A DNA stretch of 64,000 bases from JABMMZ01 sp964505065. GTDB lineage: Bacteria > Bacteroidota > Bacteroidia > NS11-12g > UBA955. The notes beneath the pieces are model-generated. The model did not search any database. It saw nothing but the letters and a program-made list of their open reading frames with translations, and was not told the DNA's origin. Positions 47,601 through 55,510 of the stretch are shown here, piece after piece; position 1 is the stretch's first letter, and the number at the start of each line of letters is the position of its first letter. Location of the stretch: assembly GCA_964505065.1 (NCBI GenBank), contig CAZDGF010000004.1, forward strand, positions 9,347-73,346, given 5' to 3'. A program made the translations under genes and the position numbers.

Positions 47601-48363
47601 TTTTACAACCTATTTGCCTTTTAATATTGAGTTTCCTGCCATTAGCAAACAGCTAAAAACGATGAAAGTAAAAGTAGAGGCATACACTACATTGGCTACC
47701 GACCAAGATTTGAGCAATGATACAGCTATTAGCTTAAGCCAATACGAACTTTGGTATGATGCGCAGCCTATAGAAATAAAGCTACCCGAAAATGCTAAAA
47801 TTTATGATATTACAAATGCTCCTATAAATCCAGTAGTAATAATAAAAAATAATGGAAGTAAACCATTCGGGATAACAATTGCAAAAATGGAGATAAAAAA
47901 AGTGGTAAACAATACAGAAACAACTGTGTATAGTGCAAACCAAAACACAGTATTATTATTAAAAAATGAAATGGATACATTAACCTTTGCTCCTTTTAAT
48001 ATTAGCGCTCAAGCACTTGGTAATTATAAAACTTATGTAGCATTATATAACAAGTTTGGTGAATCAGATGCCAACGATTCCTTGCAAAATGCCTTTATAA
48101 TTAACGATAAAACTTCTGTAAATGCAATTGCATTGGCTCAACTTAAAGTATATCCCAATCCTGCAAACGATTTATTTACCATAGATTTAAAAGATTTAGC
48201 TGCATTGCCTAAAATAATTAATGTGTATGATATTGATGGAAAAAATATTTATCAAACAAGCATTATAAATACAAAAATGCTTATTAATACTAAAACTTGG
48301 GCAAGCGGAACTTATATTCTGGCAGTAGATGATTTGCGTTTAAAAATTGTTGTTCAACATTAG
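44623..48363 (+). CDS. T9SS type A cargo protein with CARDB-like repeats
   Basis: The start chosen is ATG 44623 (MNTFYCNLKYF), which gives a clean signal peptide ending ALNAQ; an in-frame TTG at 44605 is six codons earlier and less likely. About 1246 residues. After an N-terminal beta-sandwich, at least five CARDB-like (cell-adhesion-related) modules of about 100-130 residues follow, each with a phrase such as NDDTIRRK, RRNDTAIRFFQ, YRANDTITSK or FFKTNDTLKGW near its end. The C terminus (KVYPNPANDLFTIDL to LKIVVQH) is a type A T9SS sorting domain. Function is probably adhesive. Confidence 0.85.
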   Translation: MNTFYCNLKYFLFVVFIGLSLALNAQYIDISTDEYPSFSIGPANTTSLANAYSRYAYIYPESMVSTLKHGDTITKLSFLRLNGGSFSGNANMKLYMRTTVNTSYTVRNINWVNQKSVTGMKKVYDDNPHSEMGSQAGWVTFTLTTPYVVDTILGKNFELLAEYEQGSAQNIPNGWASEYRGFSTHQTKYATTFNGFSFDTTQSTTIWHPSIRIHFPRYNNDARVEMVYSLGKLPIPLGNPDTVKAIVRNVGKKDLTNFKFYFESKGKNKHKDSININIIKGEEKLINMPNYSPTNLGLDTLVVKVANDDNNVMNAAQCYRICTENIYSYKDPTLPIAGGIGFNGTSGDFVAKFYSSSAKAINQINVSFSTSNIKFKLGIWKADGKNGAPKTNVWTSDSLYSSNNFTTPVLPPVAIDGSFYVGVRQVGNTNVGFGYQAEDPVRNNTFYYAAPMNDTNWVDFAPDAPFKFAIEPRIQTNNDVAPISLDNPIDTVKLTNLKTIAPKATILNYGALNQTTPFNVSMIIRRNNTVEYSSTKSDTLWSGSKRRITFDSTFLPTQSGDYDVMIITRLANDQMKDNDTIRRKIVVANYKDVGLGVIFDPAGGSIYEQFVDTIYPTIYVQNFGMDKQGPFDIVAEIYDENNNKIYAETTTATLTALNSVIKAFKEFPCSLKGNFKFVAYTKLNIDTDRRNDTAIRFFQIIRSNDVALTELYYPLNGVSLAPPVASKRPSVLMENLGGLNQGDDFPTYCRIYYGNTLIYADSVMLNSFRTIPSTLSFKNFKPTLKGYYTMKVFTDLPTDQYRANDTITSKFAVGVPDDVQVLAIAPVLNSALIVNQKYAPKVLVKNNGFNSQNTPFPVVFKVSKGLQTLYLDVKTTTIDSGDSKWITFDSTLVLTDTNKVNVLAYAILPNDFFKTNDTLKGWYNGKTLFDVSVSAIQYPVFTDTLMVNTVGIKPILTISNIGDSLVKTKFKTVCKITDIATNALIYQQGVDTFFTTYLPFNIEFPAISKQLKTMKVKVEAYTTLATDQDLSNDTAISLSQYELWYDAQPIEIKLPENAKIYDITNAPINPVVIIKNNGSKPFGITIAKMEIKKVVNNTETTVYSANQNTVLLLKNEMDTLTFAPFNISAQALGNYKTYVALYNKFGESDANDSLQNAFIINDKTSVNAIALAQLKVYPNPANDLFTIDLKDLAALPKIINVYDIDGKNIYQTSIINTKMLINTKTWASGTYILAVDDLRLKIVVQH

Positions 48364-48375
48364 GCAAACTTCGCT

Positions 48376-48383
48376 TATTTTTG
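48376..48383 (+). promoter_or_regulatory. -7 box abutting the biotin carrier gene start
   Basis: TATTTTTG matches TAnnTTTG and ends 4 bp before the ATG at 48388. TTG triplets at 48347 and 48350 lie 23-26 bp upstream. The transcript would be leaderless or nearly so. Confidence 0.45.
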
Positions 48384-48387
48384 CCCT

Positions 48388-48888
48388 ATGCTTCAAGCTA
48401 TTGTTCAAAATAAAACCATTGCGGTAGATATAAATGGAAATAATGCCATTGTAAATGGCGAAAAACAAGTTTTAGATATTTTAAAACTGAATGACGGAAA
48501 AAATTTTCATTTGCTATACAAAGAGCATTCGTATTATTTTGAAATAGTAAATTTTGATGCCGATACTAAAATATATACAATTGCCTTTAATGGGCATCAA
48601 TACCAAGTTGGAATAAAAGATAAATTTGACCAATTGCTGCAAAGCATGGGGCTTGATAAATTAGTTGCGGCAAAAGTAAACGATGTAAAAGCACCAATGC
48701 CTGGCTTGGTATTAAGTATAAAAGTACAAGTGGGCAATACTGTAAAAAAAGGCGATGCCCTTTTGATATTAGAAGCCATGAAAATGGAAAATATTATAAA
48801 AGCACCTACCGATGGCACAATAAAAGCTGTTTTGGTAACTGAAAAACAAGCTGTGGATAAAGGACAAGTTTTATTTGTGTTTGAATAA
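48388..48888 (+). CDS. Biotin carboxyl carrier protein (biotinyl domain)
   Basis: A 166-residue protein with an unassigned beta-rich N-terminal part (1-95) and a C-terminal biotinyl domain: KAPMPGLVLSIKVQVGNTVKKGD, then EAMKMEN with the biotinylated lysine at K132. The architecture matches the small standalone carrier subunits of acyl-CoA (propionyl/methylmalonyl-type) carboxylases found in Bacteroidota rather than the longer AccB. No carboxylase subunits are adjacent, so its partner must be encoded elsewhere. Confidence 0.88.
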   Translation: MLQAIVQNKTIAVDINGNNAIVNGEKQVLDILKLNDGKNFHLLYKEHSYYFEIVNFDADTKIYTIAFNGHQYQVGIKDKFDQLLQSMGLDKLVAAKVNDVKAPMPGLVLSIKVQVGNTVKKGDALLILEAMKMENIIKAPTDGTIKAVLVTEKQAVDKGQVLFVFE

Positions 48889-48943
48889 AGGTGTGGCACG
48901 ATTTTAGCTCAAAGCATAACAACCAATTAATATATAATACATT

Positions 48944-49561
48944 ATGAAAAAAAATCAATTACTTACATTAGCCATAGCATTTGGCTTATTCTTGTCTTCA
49001 TGTGGCAGCTTATCGGTATCTAAAATGCGTTATACCAAAGGGCTAAACATTGGTGTATTTGCCGCTAAAGATGCTAAACCTGAAGAAATAAAAGCAAAAA
49101 AAGCAGAGAAAAAACAAGTGGAAAGTTCAATTACTAAAGTAAATGAAACTACTCCAAAGCAAGAAAATATTGCAGTTGTAGAAGTTGTTAAAACTGAACC
49201 AAGTGAATTGAATCAAGCAACTTCTGATGCCGCAGCTAATAGTTCGTCAAAAACTATTAGTAATGTAAATAATCATTTTTCAAAAAAAGAAATTAAAAAA
49301 GCAATAAAAAATATTGCTAAAACAGATGTTGTAAATATGGCGAATAAAGTTGAAGAAATAACAAACAAGCCAATGGATACAAATGAAAGTGATACTCCTA
49401 CAATTTTATTGGTTATTTTATGCTTATTTCCAATATTAGCTTTAGTAGCTATATACTTACATCAAGGCGAAATTAATTCTAAATTTTGGATAGATTTAAT
49501 TCTGCATTTCTTACTATTATATTGGCTATACGCTTTACTGGTGGTATTAGATGTTCTTTAA
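48944..49561 (+). CDS. Lipoprotein with C-terminal YqaE/Pmp3-like membrane domain
   Basis: The leader ends in LFLSSC with the lipobox cysteine at residue 20. A charged, low-complexity lysine/glutamate-rich linker covers about 40-140. The C-terminal 50 residues form two hydrophobic helices with the pattern of the Pmp3/YqaE family (ILCLFPILALVAIYLHQG, then FWIDLILHFLLLYWLYAL). The combination of lipid anchor and Pmp3-like hairpin suggests an envelope membrane-stress protein; this is inference. A strong terminator follows. Confidence 0.75.
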   Translation: MKKNQLLTLAIAFGLFLSSCGSLSVSKMRYTKGLNIGVFAAKDAKPEEIKAKKAEKKQVESSITKVNETTPKQENIAVVEVVKTEPSELNQATSDAAANSSSKTISNVNNHFSKKEIKKAIKNIAKTDVVNMANKVEEITNKPMDTNESDTPTILLVILCLFPILALVAIYLHQGEINSKFWIDLILHFLLLYWLYALLVVLDVL

Positions 49562-49581
49562 AATAAAACAATAACATATTT

Positions 49582-49617
49582 AAAAGCCAATCAAATTTAT
49601 TTTTGATTGGCTTTTTT
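49582..49617 (+). terminator. Rho-independent terminator
   Basis: AAAAGCCAATCAAA (49582-49595) pairs with TTTTGATTGGCTTTTTT (49601-49617), forming a stem of about 14 bp with a short loop and a terminal T-run. It sits 20 bp behind the YqaE-like lipoprotein gene. Because A-run and T-run are symmetrical it may work in both directions. Confidence 0.9.
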
Positions 49618-49654
49618 CATTCTTATTCTTTACAATTTATTAATGTAACTTACT

Positions 49655-49662
49655 TACATTTG
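49655..49662 (+). promoter_or_regulatory. -7 box of the arginine decarboxylase gene
   Basis: TACATTTG is a perfect TAnnTTTG match and lies 37 bp ahead of the ATG at 49700. A TTG at -33 spacing is not obvious. Confidence 0.45.
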
Positions 49663-49699
49663 CAAAAATATTAACAACCAATTAACTTACTTTTTAGCA

Positions 49700-51094
49700 A
49701 TGAAAGACAAATATGTAGATTTAATAAACCAAACTTTCGATTTTCCGATGGATGAGTTTGATTTGAATGACGACAATGAATTAACCTATTTTGATATTCC
49801 TTTAATGGATATTGTGGAGCAGTATGGCACACCGCTTAAATTTACCTATTTGCCAAAAATTTCAGAAAACATAAAAAAAGCCCGCACTTGGTTCAATGTG
49901 GCTATGGCAAAGGTAGATTATAAAGGCAAATACCATTATTGCTATTGCACCAAAAGCTCCCATTTTAGCCATGTTATGGAAGAAGTATTGCGCAATGATG
50001 TGCATTTAGAAACCTCATCTGCTTTCGATATTAATTTAATTCTATCATTGTATGAGCAAGGCTTGGTAAAAAATGATAAATTTATAGTATGCAATGGTTT
50101 TAAACTTCAAAATTATGTTGATAATATAGGACTTATTATCAAGCAAGGATTTACCAATGTAGTGCCTATTATAGACAATATAAGAGAGATAGATTTATTG
50201 GCTAATGCCATAGAGGGAAACTTTAGCGTTGGGCTTAGAATAGCAGCAGAAGAAGAGCCAAAGTTTCCTTTTTATACCTCGCGTTTGGGTATTGGATACA
50301 AGGATATTGTACCTGTGTATCTTGAGCAAATAGCCAAAATTAAACGCTTGAAAGTAAAGATGCTTCACTTCTTTATTAATACTGGTATTGAAGACGATGC
50401 CTACTATTGGAATGAGTTGCACAAATGTTTAAGTGTTTATTGCGAGTTAAAGAAACATTGCCCAGAGTTGGATAGTTTGAATATTGGCGGTGGTTTTCCC
50501 ATTAAAAACTCATTGAAATTTGATTTTGATTACGAATACATGGCAAGTGAAATAGTAGCCCAAGTAAAACAAGTATGCGATAGCAATGGTGTAGCCGAGC
50601 CAGATATTTTTACCGAGTTTGGCTCGTTTACAGTTGGCGAAAGTGGAGGCGCTATATTTAAAATTGAATACCAAAAGGTGCAAAACGATAGAGAAAAATG
50701 GAACATGATAGATAGTAGTTTTATGACTACCCTACCCGACTCTTGGGCCATTAACAAAAAATTTATCATGTTTCCTTTAAATAATTGGGAGAAAAGTTAT
50801 GAAAGAGTTTTACTTGGCGGTATAACCTGCGATAGCGATGATTACTATAATAGCGAGCAACATGCCAACGCAATATATTTACCTATTTACGACCCAAATG
50901 ATAATCTTTACATTGGCTATTTTCATTGTGGTGCATACCAAGAAAGCATAGGCGGCTATGGTGGTATTCAGCATTGTTTAACACCTGCGCCTAAACATAT
51001 TATAATCTCCGTAGATGAAAATGGCGAGTACAATACTAAACTATTTAGCAAAGAGCAAAGTTATAAAAGCATGTTGAAAACCTTGGGTTATTAA
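49700..51094 (+). CDS. speA: Biosynthetic arginine decarboxylase (PLP, alanine-racemase fold)
   Basis: Cytoplasmic PLP enzyme making agmatine from arginine, the first step to putrescine and spermidine. The 464-residue short form is typical of Bacteroidota. The PLP lysine is K85 in YCYCTKSSH; the glycine-rich phosphate loop is NIGGGFP; the catalytic cysteine motif is GGITCDSDDYY, and EFGSFTVGESG is the late beta-barrel segment. The related diaminopimelate and ornithine decarboxylases share the fold, but the CDSDD form and the overall pattern fit SpeA. A MarR regulator starts 12 bp downstream. Confidence 0.88.
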   Translation: MKDKYVDLINQTFDFPMDEFDLNDDNELTYFDIPLMDIVEQYGTPLKFTYLPKISENIKKARTWFNVAMAKVDYKGKYHYCYCTKSSHFSHVMEEVLRNDVHLETSSAFDINLILSLYEQGLVKNDKFIVCNGFKLQNYVDNIGLIIKQGFTNVVPIIDNIREIDLLANAIEGNFSVGLRIAAEEEPKFPFYTSRLGIGYKDIVPVYLEQIAKIKRLKVKMLHFFINTGIEDDAYYWNELHKCLSVYCELKKHCPELDSLNIGGGFPIKNSLKFDFDYEYMASEIVAQVKQVCDSNGVAEPDIFTEFGSFTVGESGGAIFKIEYQKVQNDREKWNMIDSSFMTTLPDSWAINKKFIMFPLNNWEKSYERVLLGGITCDSDDYYNSEQHANAIYLPIYDPNDNLYIGYFHCGAYQESIGGYGGIQHCLTPAPKHIIISVDENGEYNTKLFSKEQSYKSMLKTLGY

Positions 51095-51106
51095 AATGCA
51101 AATTGT

Positions 51107-51553
51107 ATGGCTACACGTTTAAATACCCAACTGGAACTTGCAAATGTATTTGTAACAGTAAGCAAATTAAAACGCAAGCTAGATGCACAAATAGAAGCCG
51201 AACTGCACTGGCGGGGTTACAAAAATTTCAAATCATCTTACTTACCCGTATTTATTATTTTGTATAAATACTCAAGTACAGTAGTACAAATTGCAGAAGC
51301 TTATGGTATTTCTAAACAAGGCATAAGCAAGCTTACTAAAGAGATGATGGCAGAGGGCTTTTTAAAAACTTTGGTAAACAAAGAAGATAGACGCAGCACA
51401 CATTTATTGCTTACAGCCAAAGGCAAACGCTTGGCTATAGAGATTAGAAAAATTTTACGCAAACTAAACGATAACTACCGTTCGCTTTTAGGCATTCATA
51501 AGTTTGACAGTATGAATGATAATTTGGTTAATTTTTTGGCTTTGCATGAGTAA
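51107..51553 (+). CDS. MarR-family transcriptional regulator
   Basis: A 148-residue winged-helix regulator. The HTH region is TVVQIAEAYGISKQGISKLTKEMMAEGFLK, followed by the wing VNKEDRRSTHLLLTAKGKRLAIEI, both conventional for MarR. It lies 12 bp behind speA, so it is probably co-transcribed and may respond to a polyamine or arginine signal (inference). Its stop is 6 bp from the stop of a convergent gene. Confidence 0.85.
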   Translation: MATRLNTQLELANVFVTVSKLKRKLDAQIEAELHWRGYKNFKSSYLPVFIILYKYSSTVVQIAEAYGISKQGISKLTKEMMAEGFLKTLVNKEDRRSTHLLLTAKGKRLAIEIRKILRKLNDNYRSLLGIHKFDSMNDNLVNFLALHE

Positions 51554-51559
51554 GTGCCC

Positions 51560-54500
51560 CTACTGCACCACCTCAATTACGCCCTTCAACTCATGCCTTT
51601 CGTTGTATACATCAAAAATATTGAGGGTATAAATGTATAGGTTATTGCTAACATCAGCAGGTATCCAAGCTTCGTAAGGATTATTGCTTTTAAATACCAA
51701 TTGCCCCCAACGGTTGTATATTTTTATGTCGTAATCTTTAATATAAGCAGCCCCAGGTATTTTAAAGGCATCGTTTATGCCATCGCTGTTTAGGCTAATG
51801 GCATTGGGTAAGTAAAATTTCATACGGTGCAGCATATCAAAGCTATCTGTAGCTTCTGTTGTGCAGCCATTATTGTCTTTAGCATTTACTTTTATTTTTA
51901 CCAAGCCTGTTTGGGTAAAATCTTCAAAAATAGGATTGCCTTGTTGAGGTGTTCTATTGTCTATTTGCCAAATGTACGTTTGTATTTGCCTATTGGCTGT
52001 GGCTGTAAATCGCCAAGTGCTGTTATCAAAACTATTCGTAGTGCGTTGCCATGTTATTTTTATAATAGGAGCGGGCAGTACAGTTAAAGTAATAGCTGTA
52101 CTATCTTTACAAACCAAATTTGAAACTACCACTTGCCTAACCACATATTTGCCACTATCTGCAAAAGTTTTTGAAAATAAATTGCTGCCTATTGTTGTCC
52201 AATTATTAGCAGGAAAATAATTAATTTTAGATTCCACATTTTTACTGCTATCTAAGGCAGTGTTTACAATAAAAAGATTGTTTTGCTGGCATTGGGTGGC
52301 ATTGTTTGCCTTTAGGCTTGCCAATGCCATAGGTTTTAGCACGAGGCTATCTTGCAGGGGTGTGCTGCAATTATCTGTAAGGGTATAACGCATCGTAGTG
52401 TTTTTATTTTTTGTAGAAAACAAAAAGGCGGTATCTGTACTAATGGTTTGGTTATTGTATAGCCAATTAATTTTGTAATTATTTTGTAAGCCTCCAGAGG
52501 CTTTACTACTTATAAAAGCAGTATCTTTAAAACAAAAAGGCGCACTTTTTAAACTTGCTGAAAGCTTTTGCCTTGCAGAAATATTAAGCATTTGAGAATC
52601 GTTTATGCTACAACCATCGCTACCTATAAATAAAAAATGAGCGGCAGTATTTACAAAAAAACTGCTGTCAATTACATTGGCTGTTTTTATGCTTTTAACA
52701 GTAGGTATAAGTTGCAGCCATTTTATTGTAGGTGCAATGCCTCCAATAGGCACAACTCTTAATTTATGCAATTTGCCATAACATACCGCAGTATCTTTTA
52801 AAACACTCATGCCTATTGGGGCTAAAGTATTTATTTGCATACTATCCGATACTATTTCTCGGCATCTATTCAAAGCATTTACTTTTATTGTTGCTGCTTG
52901 TTTATATTGTTTGGCAAAACTATTGCCTACAATAGAATCTTTAGCATTTATAAATGTATAAGCTGAAATTTTAGCCCCATAAATTATTTTAGGCACAATT
53001 GTAAATGAACGCCCATTACAAAGCGTAGTATCTTTTGGCAACTCAAAAACCAAAGGTATATAAGTACTTATTTTTTTATTGACACTGTCTTTTTGTAGGC
53101 AAGCATCTGTTATTTTTTGTTTGTAAATATCAGAGGTGTATTGGTTTATTTTTAAGCTATCAGCATTGCTCAATAGGCTACCATTGCTTGCTCGCCATTG
53201 GTAGCTGTAGGGCTTTAAGCCACCTACGGCTTGTATATTAGCTATGGCAGGTAGATTGCTACATATTGTAGTATCGTTAATATTGGTAATTTTAGGTAGT
53301 GAAAAATATTCGAAACTTATTTTTTGAGTATCGCCAAGCGAGCAGCCATCGTTGCCTATTAAAAACAATGTTTTTGGGGTGCTATCTGTTAAAGTTAAAT
53401 TTTGGCTATTGCCCCATATTTTTTTGCTGCTATCTGCCCATTGGTAGGTATAAGTTACTGCTTGCCCACCTGATATATTAAATTGTATTGTGCCATTTTT
53501 ACAAACAGTATCTATTGCGTGTATAATTGTTAATTTTGGCATTGGATAAAGCCATTTATAAGCAGTATCTGTTTTGCCGCAGCCGCTGCTATCGCTTATT
53601 ATTATGCGAAATTTAGTAGCTTTTACAATTGCTTTGGTTACAGTTATGCGCTTGGTGCTATCTGCTACCATATTGCCAGGGCTCCAAAGCCACTTGCTGC
53701 CCCCGCTTGTTTTTAGTTGAAGCTTGCTGCCATAGCATACCGAAGTATCTTTGCCAGCATTGGCAGTATCTTTGCTGTATATAAGCAACCTAAGGGTATC
53801 AAACCGATAATAGCTTTGCACCTGCGGCTTGGTACTTACAATACGTATGCGATAATGTGGGCTACTTACCACATCAAAAAGGGGCAAAGTAGCTTTTATA
53901 GTACTATCTTTATTGCTTTTAAGCCTGCCCAGCTCTCTATGCGCCCCATTAAAATTGCCCTCCTCATCGCTTAGCTCGGCAATAAAGGTATTGGCAGTAT
54001 CAAACACACCATCTTTGGTGTAGGGTATATTTAGAGCATTACCCGCACAATAAGGACCCATGCTTACAGCCCCCCTTGTTATGCTATAATCGTATATTTT
54101 GGAGATGATGAAATCTCTTGAACTATCTTTAGCATAATAATTTTGATTATTAATAATAATGCTTTTTGTGAATGTTGTGCCTACATATAAAGCATTTGAA
54201 TTGTCAAAAGCAAAACTAGTTGATTGACTTATGGCAACAGAATCCCCAGTTCTAATAAACCACAAAATGTTACATAATGAATCTATTTTACAATAAATAA
54301 CTAAACCCTTTGACCGTTTAGTAGTATCGCCAAATATATTTAATGAACCCCCTATTCGCCCACTCATGTGAGCATACCCATTATTTGCTTCTCCTTCTAG
54401 AAATTGTCCGTTAATATCATTGTAGGGAGATTCAAAAACTAAATGCGCTCGAACCCTATTATTAATTATAGATAAAGCATAAGGTTGATTGTTTTTATTT

Positions 54501-55489
54501 TTAGTATTTAGCACATGTTTATATCCTAAAAAACTCATACTATCTGAATAAAAACCACCTAAAATATAGGTTTTTTCATTAATATGATTAATGCTATTAA
54601 TATTAAATAATATATCAAAATTATCCGTTGTAAAGTTTTGTACTCGGATATCTTTTTTATCATATTTGTTAATGATAAGTTTTATTATTTTGCCTGTATA
54701 ATTGTAATTCAAATTAATACCATAATTGGTATAATTTTTAGAATTTAGCCTTAAAAAAAGAATGATTGAGTCTTTTTCCCAATTTATTTTGTTTGTTACT
54801 ACATAATTCCCATCACCCAATTCATAATTTAATATTACATTGCCAGCAGTATCCGTCCTAATAATAAAATTTTCAGCAAAAATTGTATCATTATACAATA
54901 CAAATGGAGTTTTGGATAAATTGCGCCCATAAAAATATATATCGTTTTCAAATACACTTAATGCACCACCCATTAAAATTCTCATGTTTGAAAATTCTTT
55001 TTGCCAAACAAAATCTCCTAAACTGTTTAATTTACATAAATATATTTTATTTGTTTCATTGTTATTTAATTTCATCCATGGTGTATGGTTGAATAATTTA
55101 ATTGAATCGCTTTTTTTTGTTATGTCTGTTAATAAATAAATGTTATCAAAACTGTCAGAGGTTATACTTCTAATGTCAATTGCCATTGGTTCACAAATAG
55201 CCTTGCCCCAAATAAGGATACCGCTAGTATCAAACTTAAGCAACCAAGTAGTATTTCTTTGATTTTTAGTTAGAGTTGTATTTCCTATTTTTATATCGCA
55301 AAAAGCAACATTGTTATTATTAAATGAATAAGCTAAAACATATAAATAATTTTTTGATTTGGTAGAAATAAGCCCAGATATTACATCTGAATTTGCCCCT
55401 CCATACACTTTATTCCATACAAAATTTTGAGCATGGCTATTTGCAGCCACACTCAAAATGATGATAAGATATGCTATTTTTTTAAGCAT
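51560..55489 (-). CDS. T9SS type B cargo protein with beta-propeller and PKD/Ig-like modules
   Basis: A 1309-residue protein with signal peptide (1-20, ending NSHAQ). The N-terminal third contains SBBP-like propeller repeats (FVWNKVYGGANSDVISGL, WGKAICEPMAIDI and similar). Ig/PKD-like modules with C-x-G and D-T-x-V-C phrases follow, for example KDTSVCYGSKLQLK and DTTLCNGRSFTI. The last 85 residues (YLPNAISLNSDGINDAFK to LKGVIEVVQ) form the CHU_C type B sorting domain, closely similar to that of the protein at 40967. It is separated from the next minus-strand gene by 21 bp. Confidence 0.87.
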   Translation of the reverse strand: MLKKIAYLIIILSVAANSHAQNFVWNKVYGGANSDVISGLISTKSKNYLYVLAYSFNNNNVAFCDIKIGNTTLTKNQRNTTWLLKFDTSGILIWGKAICEPMAIDIRSITSDSFDNIYLLTDITKKSDSIKLFNHTPWMKLNNNETNKIYLCKLNSLGDFVWQKEFSNMRILMGGALSVFENDIYFYGRNLSKTPFVLYNDTIFAENFIIRTDTAGNVILNYELGDGNYVVTNKINWEKDSIILFLRLNSKNYTNYGINLNYNYTGKIIKLIINKYDKKDIRVQNFTTDNFDILFNINSINHINEKTYILGGFYSDSMSFLGYKHVLNTKNKNNQPYALSIINNRVRAHLVFESPYNDINGQFLEGEANNGYAHMSGRIGGSLNIFGDTTKRSKGLVIYCKIDSLCNILWFIRTGDSVAISQSTSFAFDNSNALYVGTTFTKSIIINNQNYYAKDSSRDFIISKIYDYSITRGAVSMGPYCAGNALNIPYTKDGVFDTANTFIAELSDEEGNFNGAHRELGRLKSNKDSTIKATLPLFDVVSSPHYRIRIVSTKPQVQSYYRFDTLRLLIYSKDTANAGKDTSVCYGSKLQLKTSGGSKWLWSPGNMVADSTKRITVTKAIVKATKFRIIISDSSGCGKTDTAYKWLYPMPKLTIIHAIDTVCKNGTIQFNISGGQAVTYTYQWADSSKKIWGNSQNLTLTDSTPKTLFLIGNDGCSLGDTQKISFEYFSLPKITNINDTTICSNLPAIANIQAVGGLKPYSYQWRASNGSLLSNADSLKINQYTSDIYKQKITDACLQKDSVNKKISTYIPLVFELPKDTTLCNGRSFTIVPKIIYGAKISAYTFINAKDSIVGNSFAKQYKQAATIKVNALNRCREIVSDSMQINTLAPIGMSVLKDTAVCYGKLHKLRVVPIGGIAPTIKWLQLIPTVKSIKTANVIDSSFFVNTAAHFLFIGSDGCSINDSQMLNISARQKLSASLKSAPFCFKDTAFISSKASGGLQNNYKINWLYNNQTISTDTAFLFSTKNKNTTMRYTLTDNCSTPLQDSLVLKPMALASLKANNATQCQQNNLFIVNTALDSSKNVESKINYFPANNWTTIGSNLFSKTFADSGKYVVRQVVVSNLVCKDSTAITLTVLPAPIIKITWQRTTNSFDNSTWRFTATANRQIQTYIWQIDNRTPQQGNPIFEDFTQTGLVKIKVNAKDNNGCTTEATDSFDMLHRMKFYLPNAISLNSDGINDAFKIPGAAYIKDYDIKIYNRWGQLVFKSNNPYEAWIPADVSNNLYIYTLNIFDVYNERHELKGVIEVVQ

Positions 55490-55510
55490 TTGGAATAATT
55501 AAATAATAGA

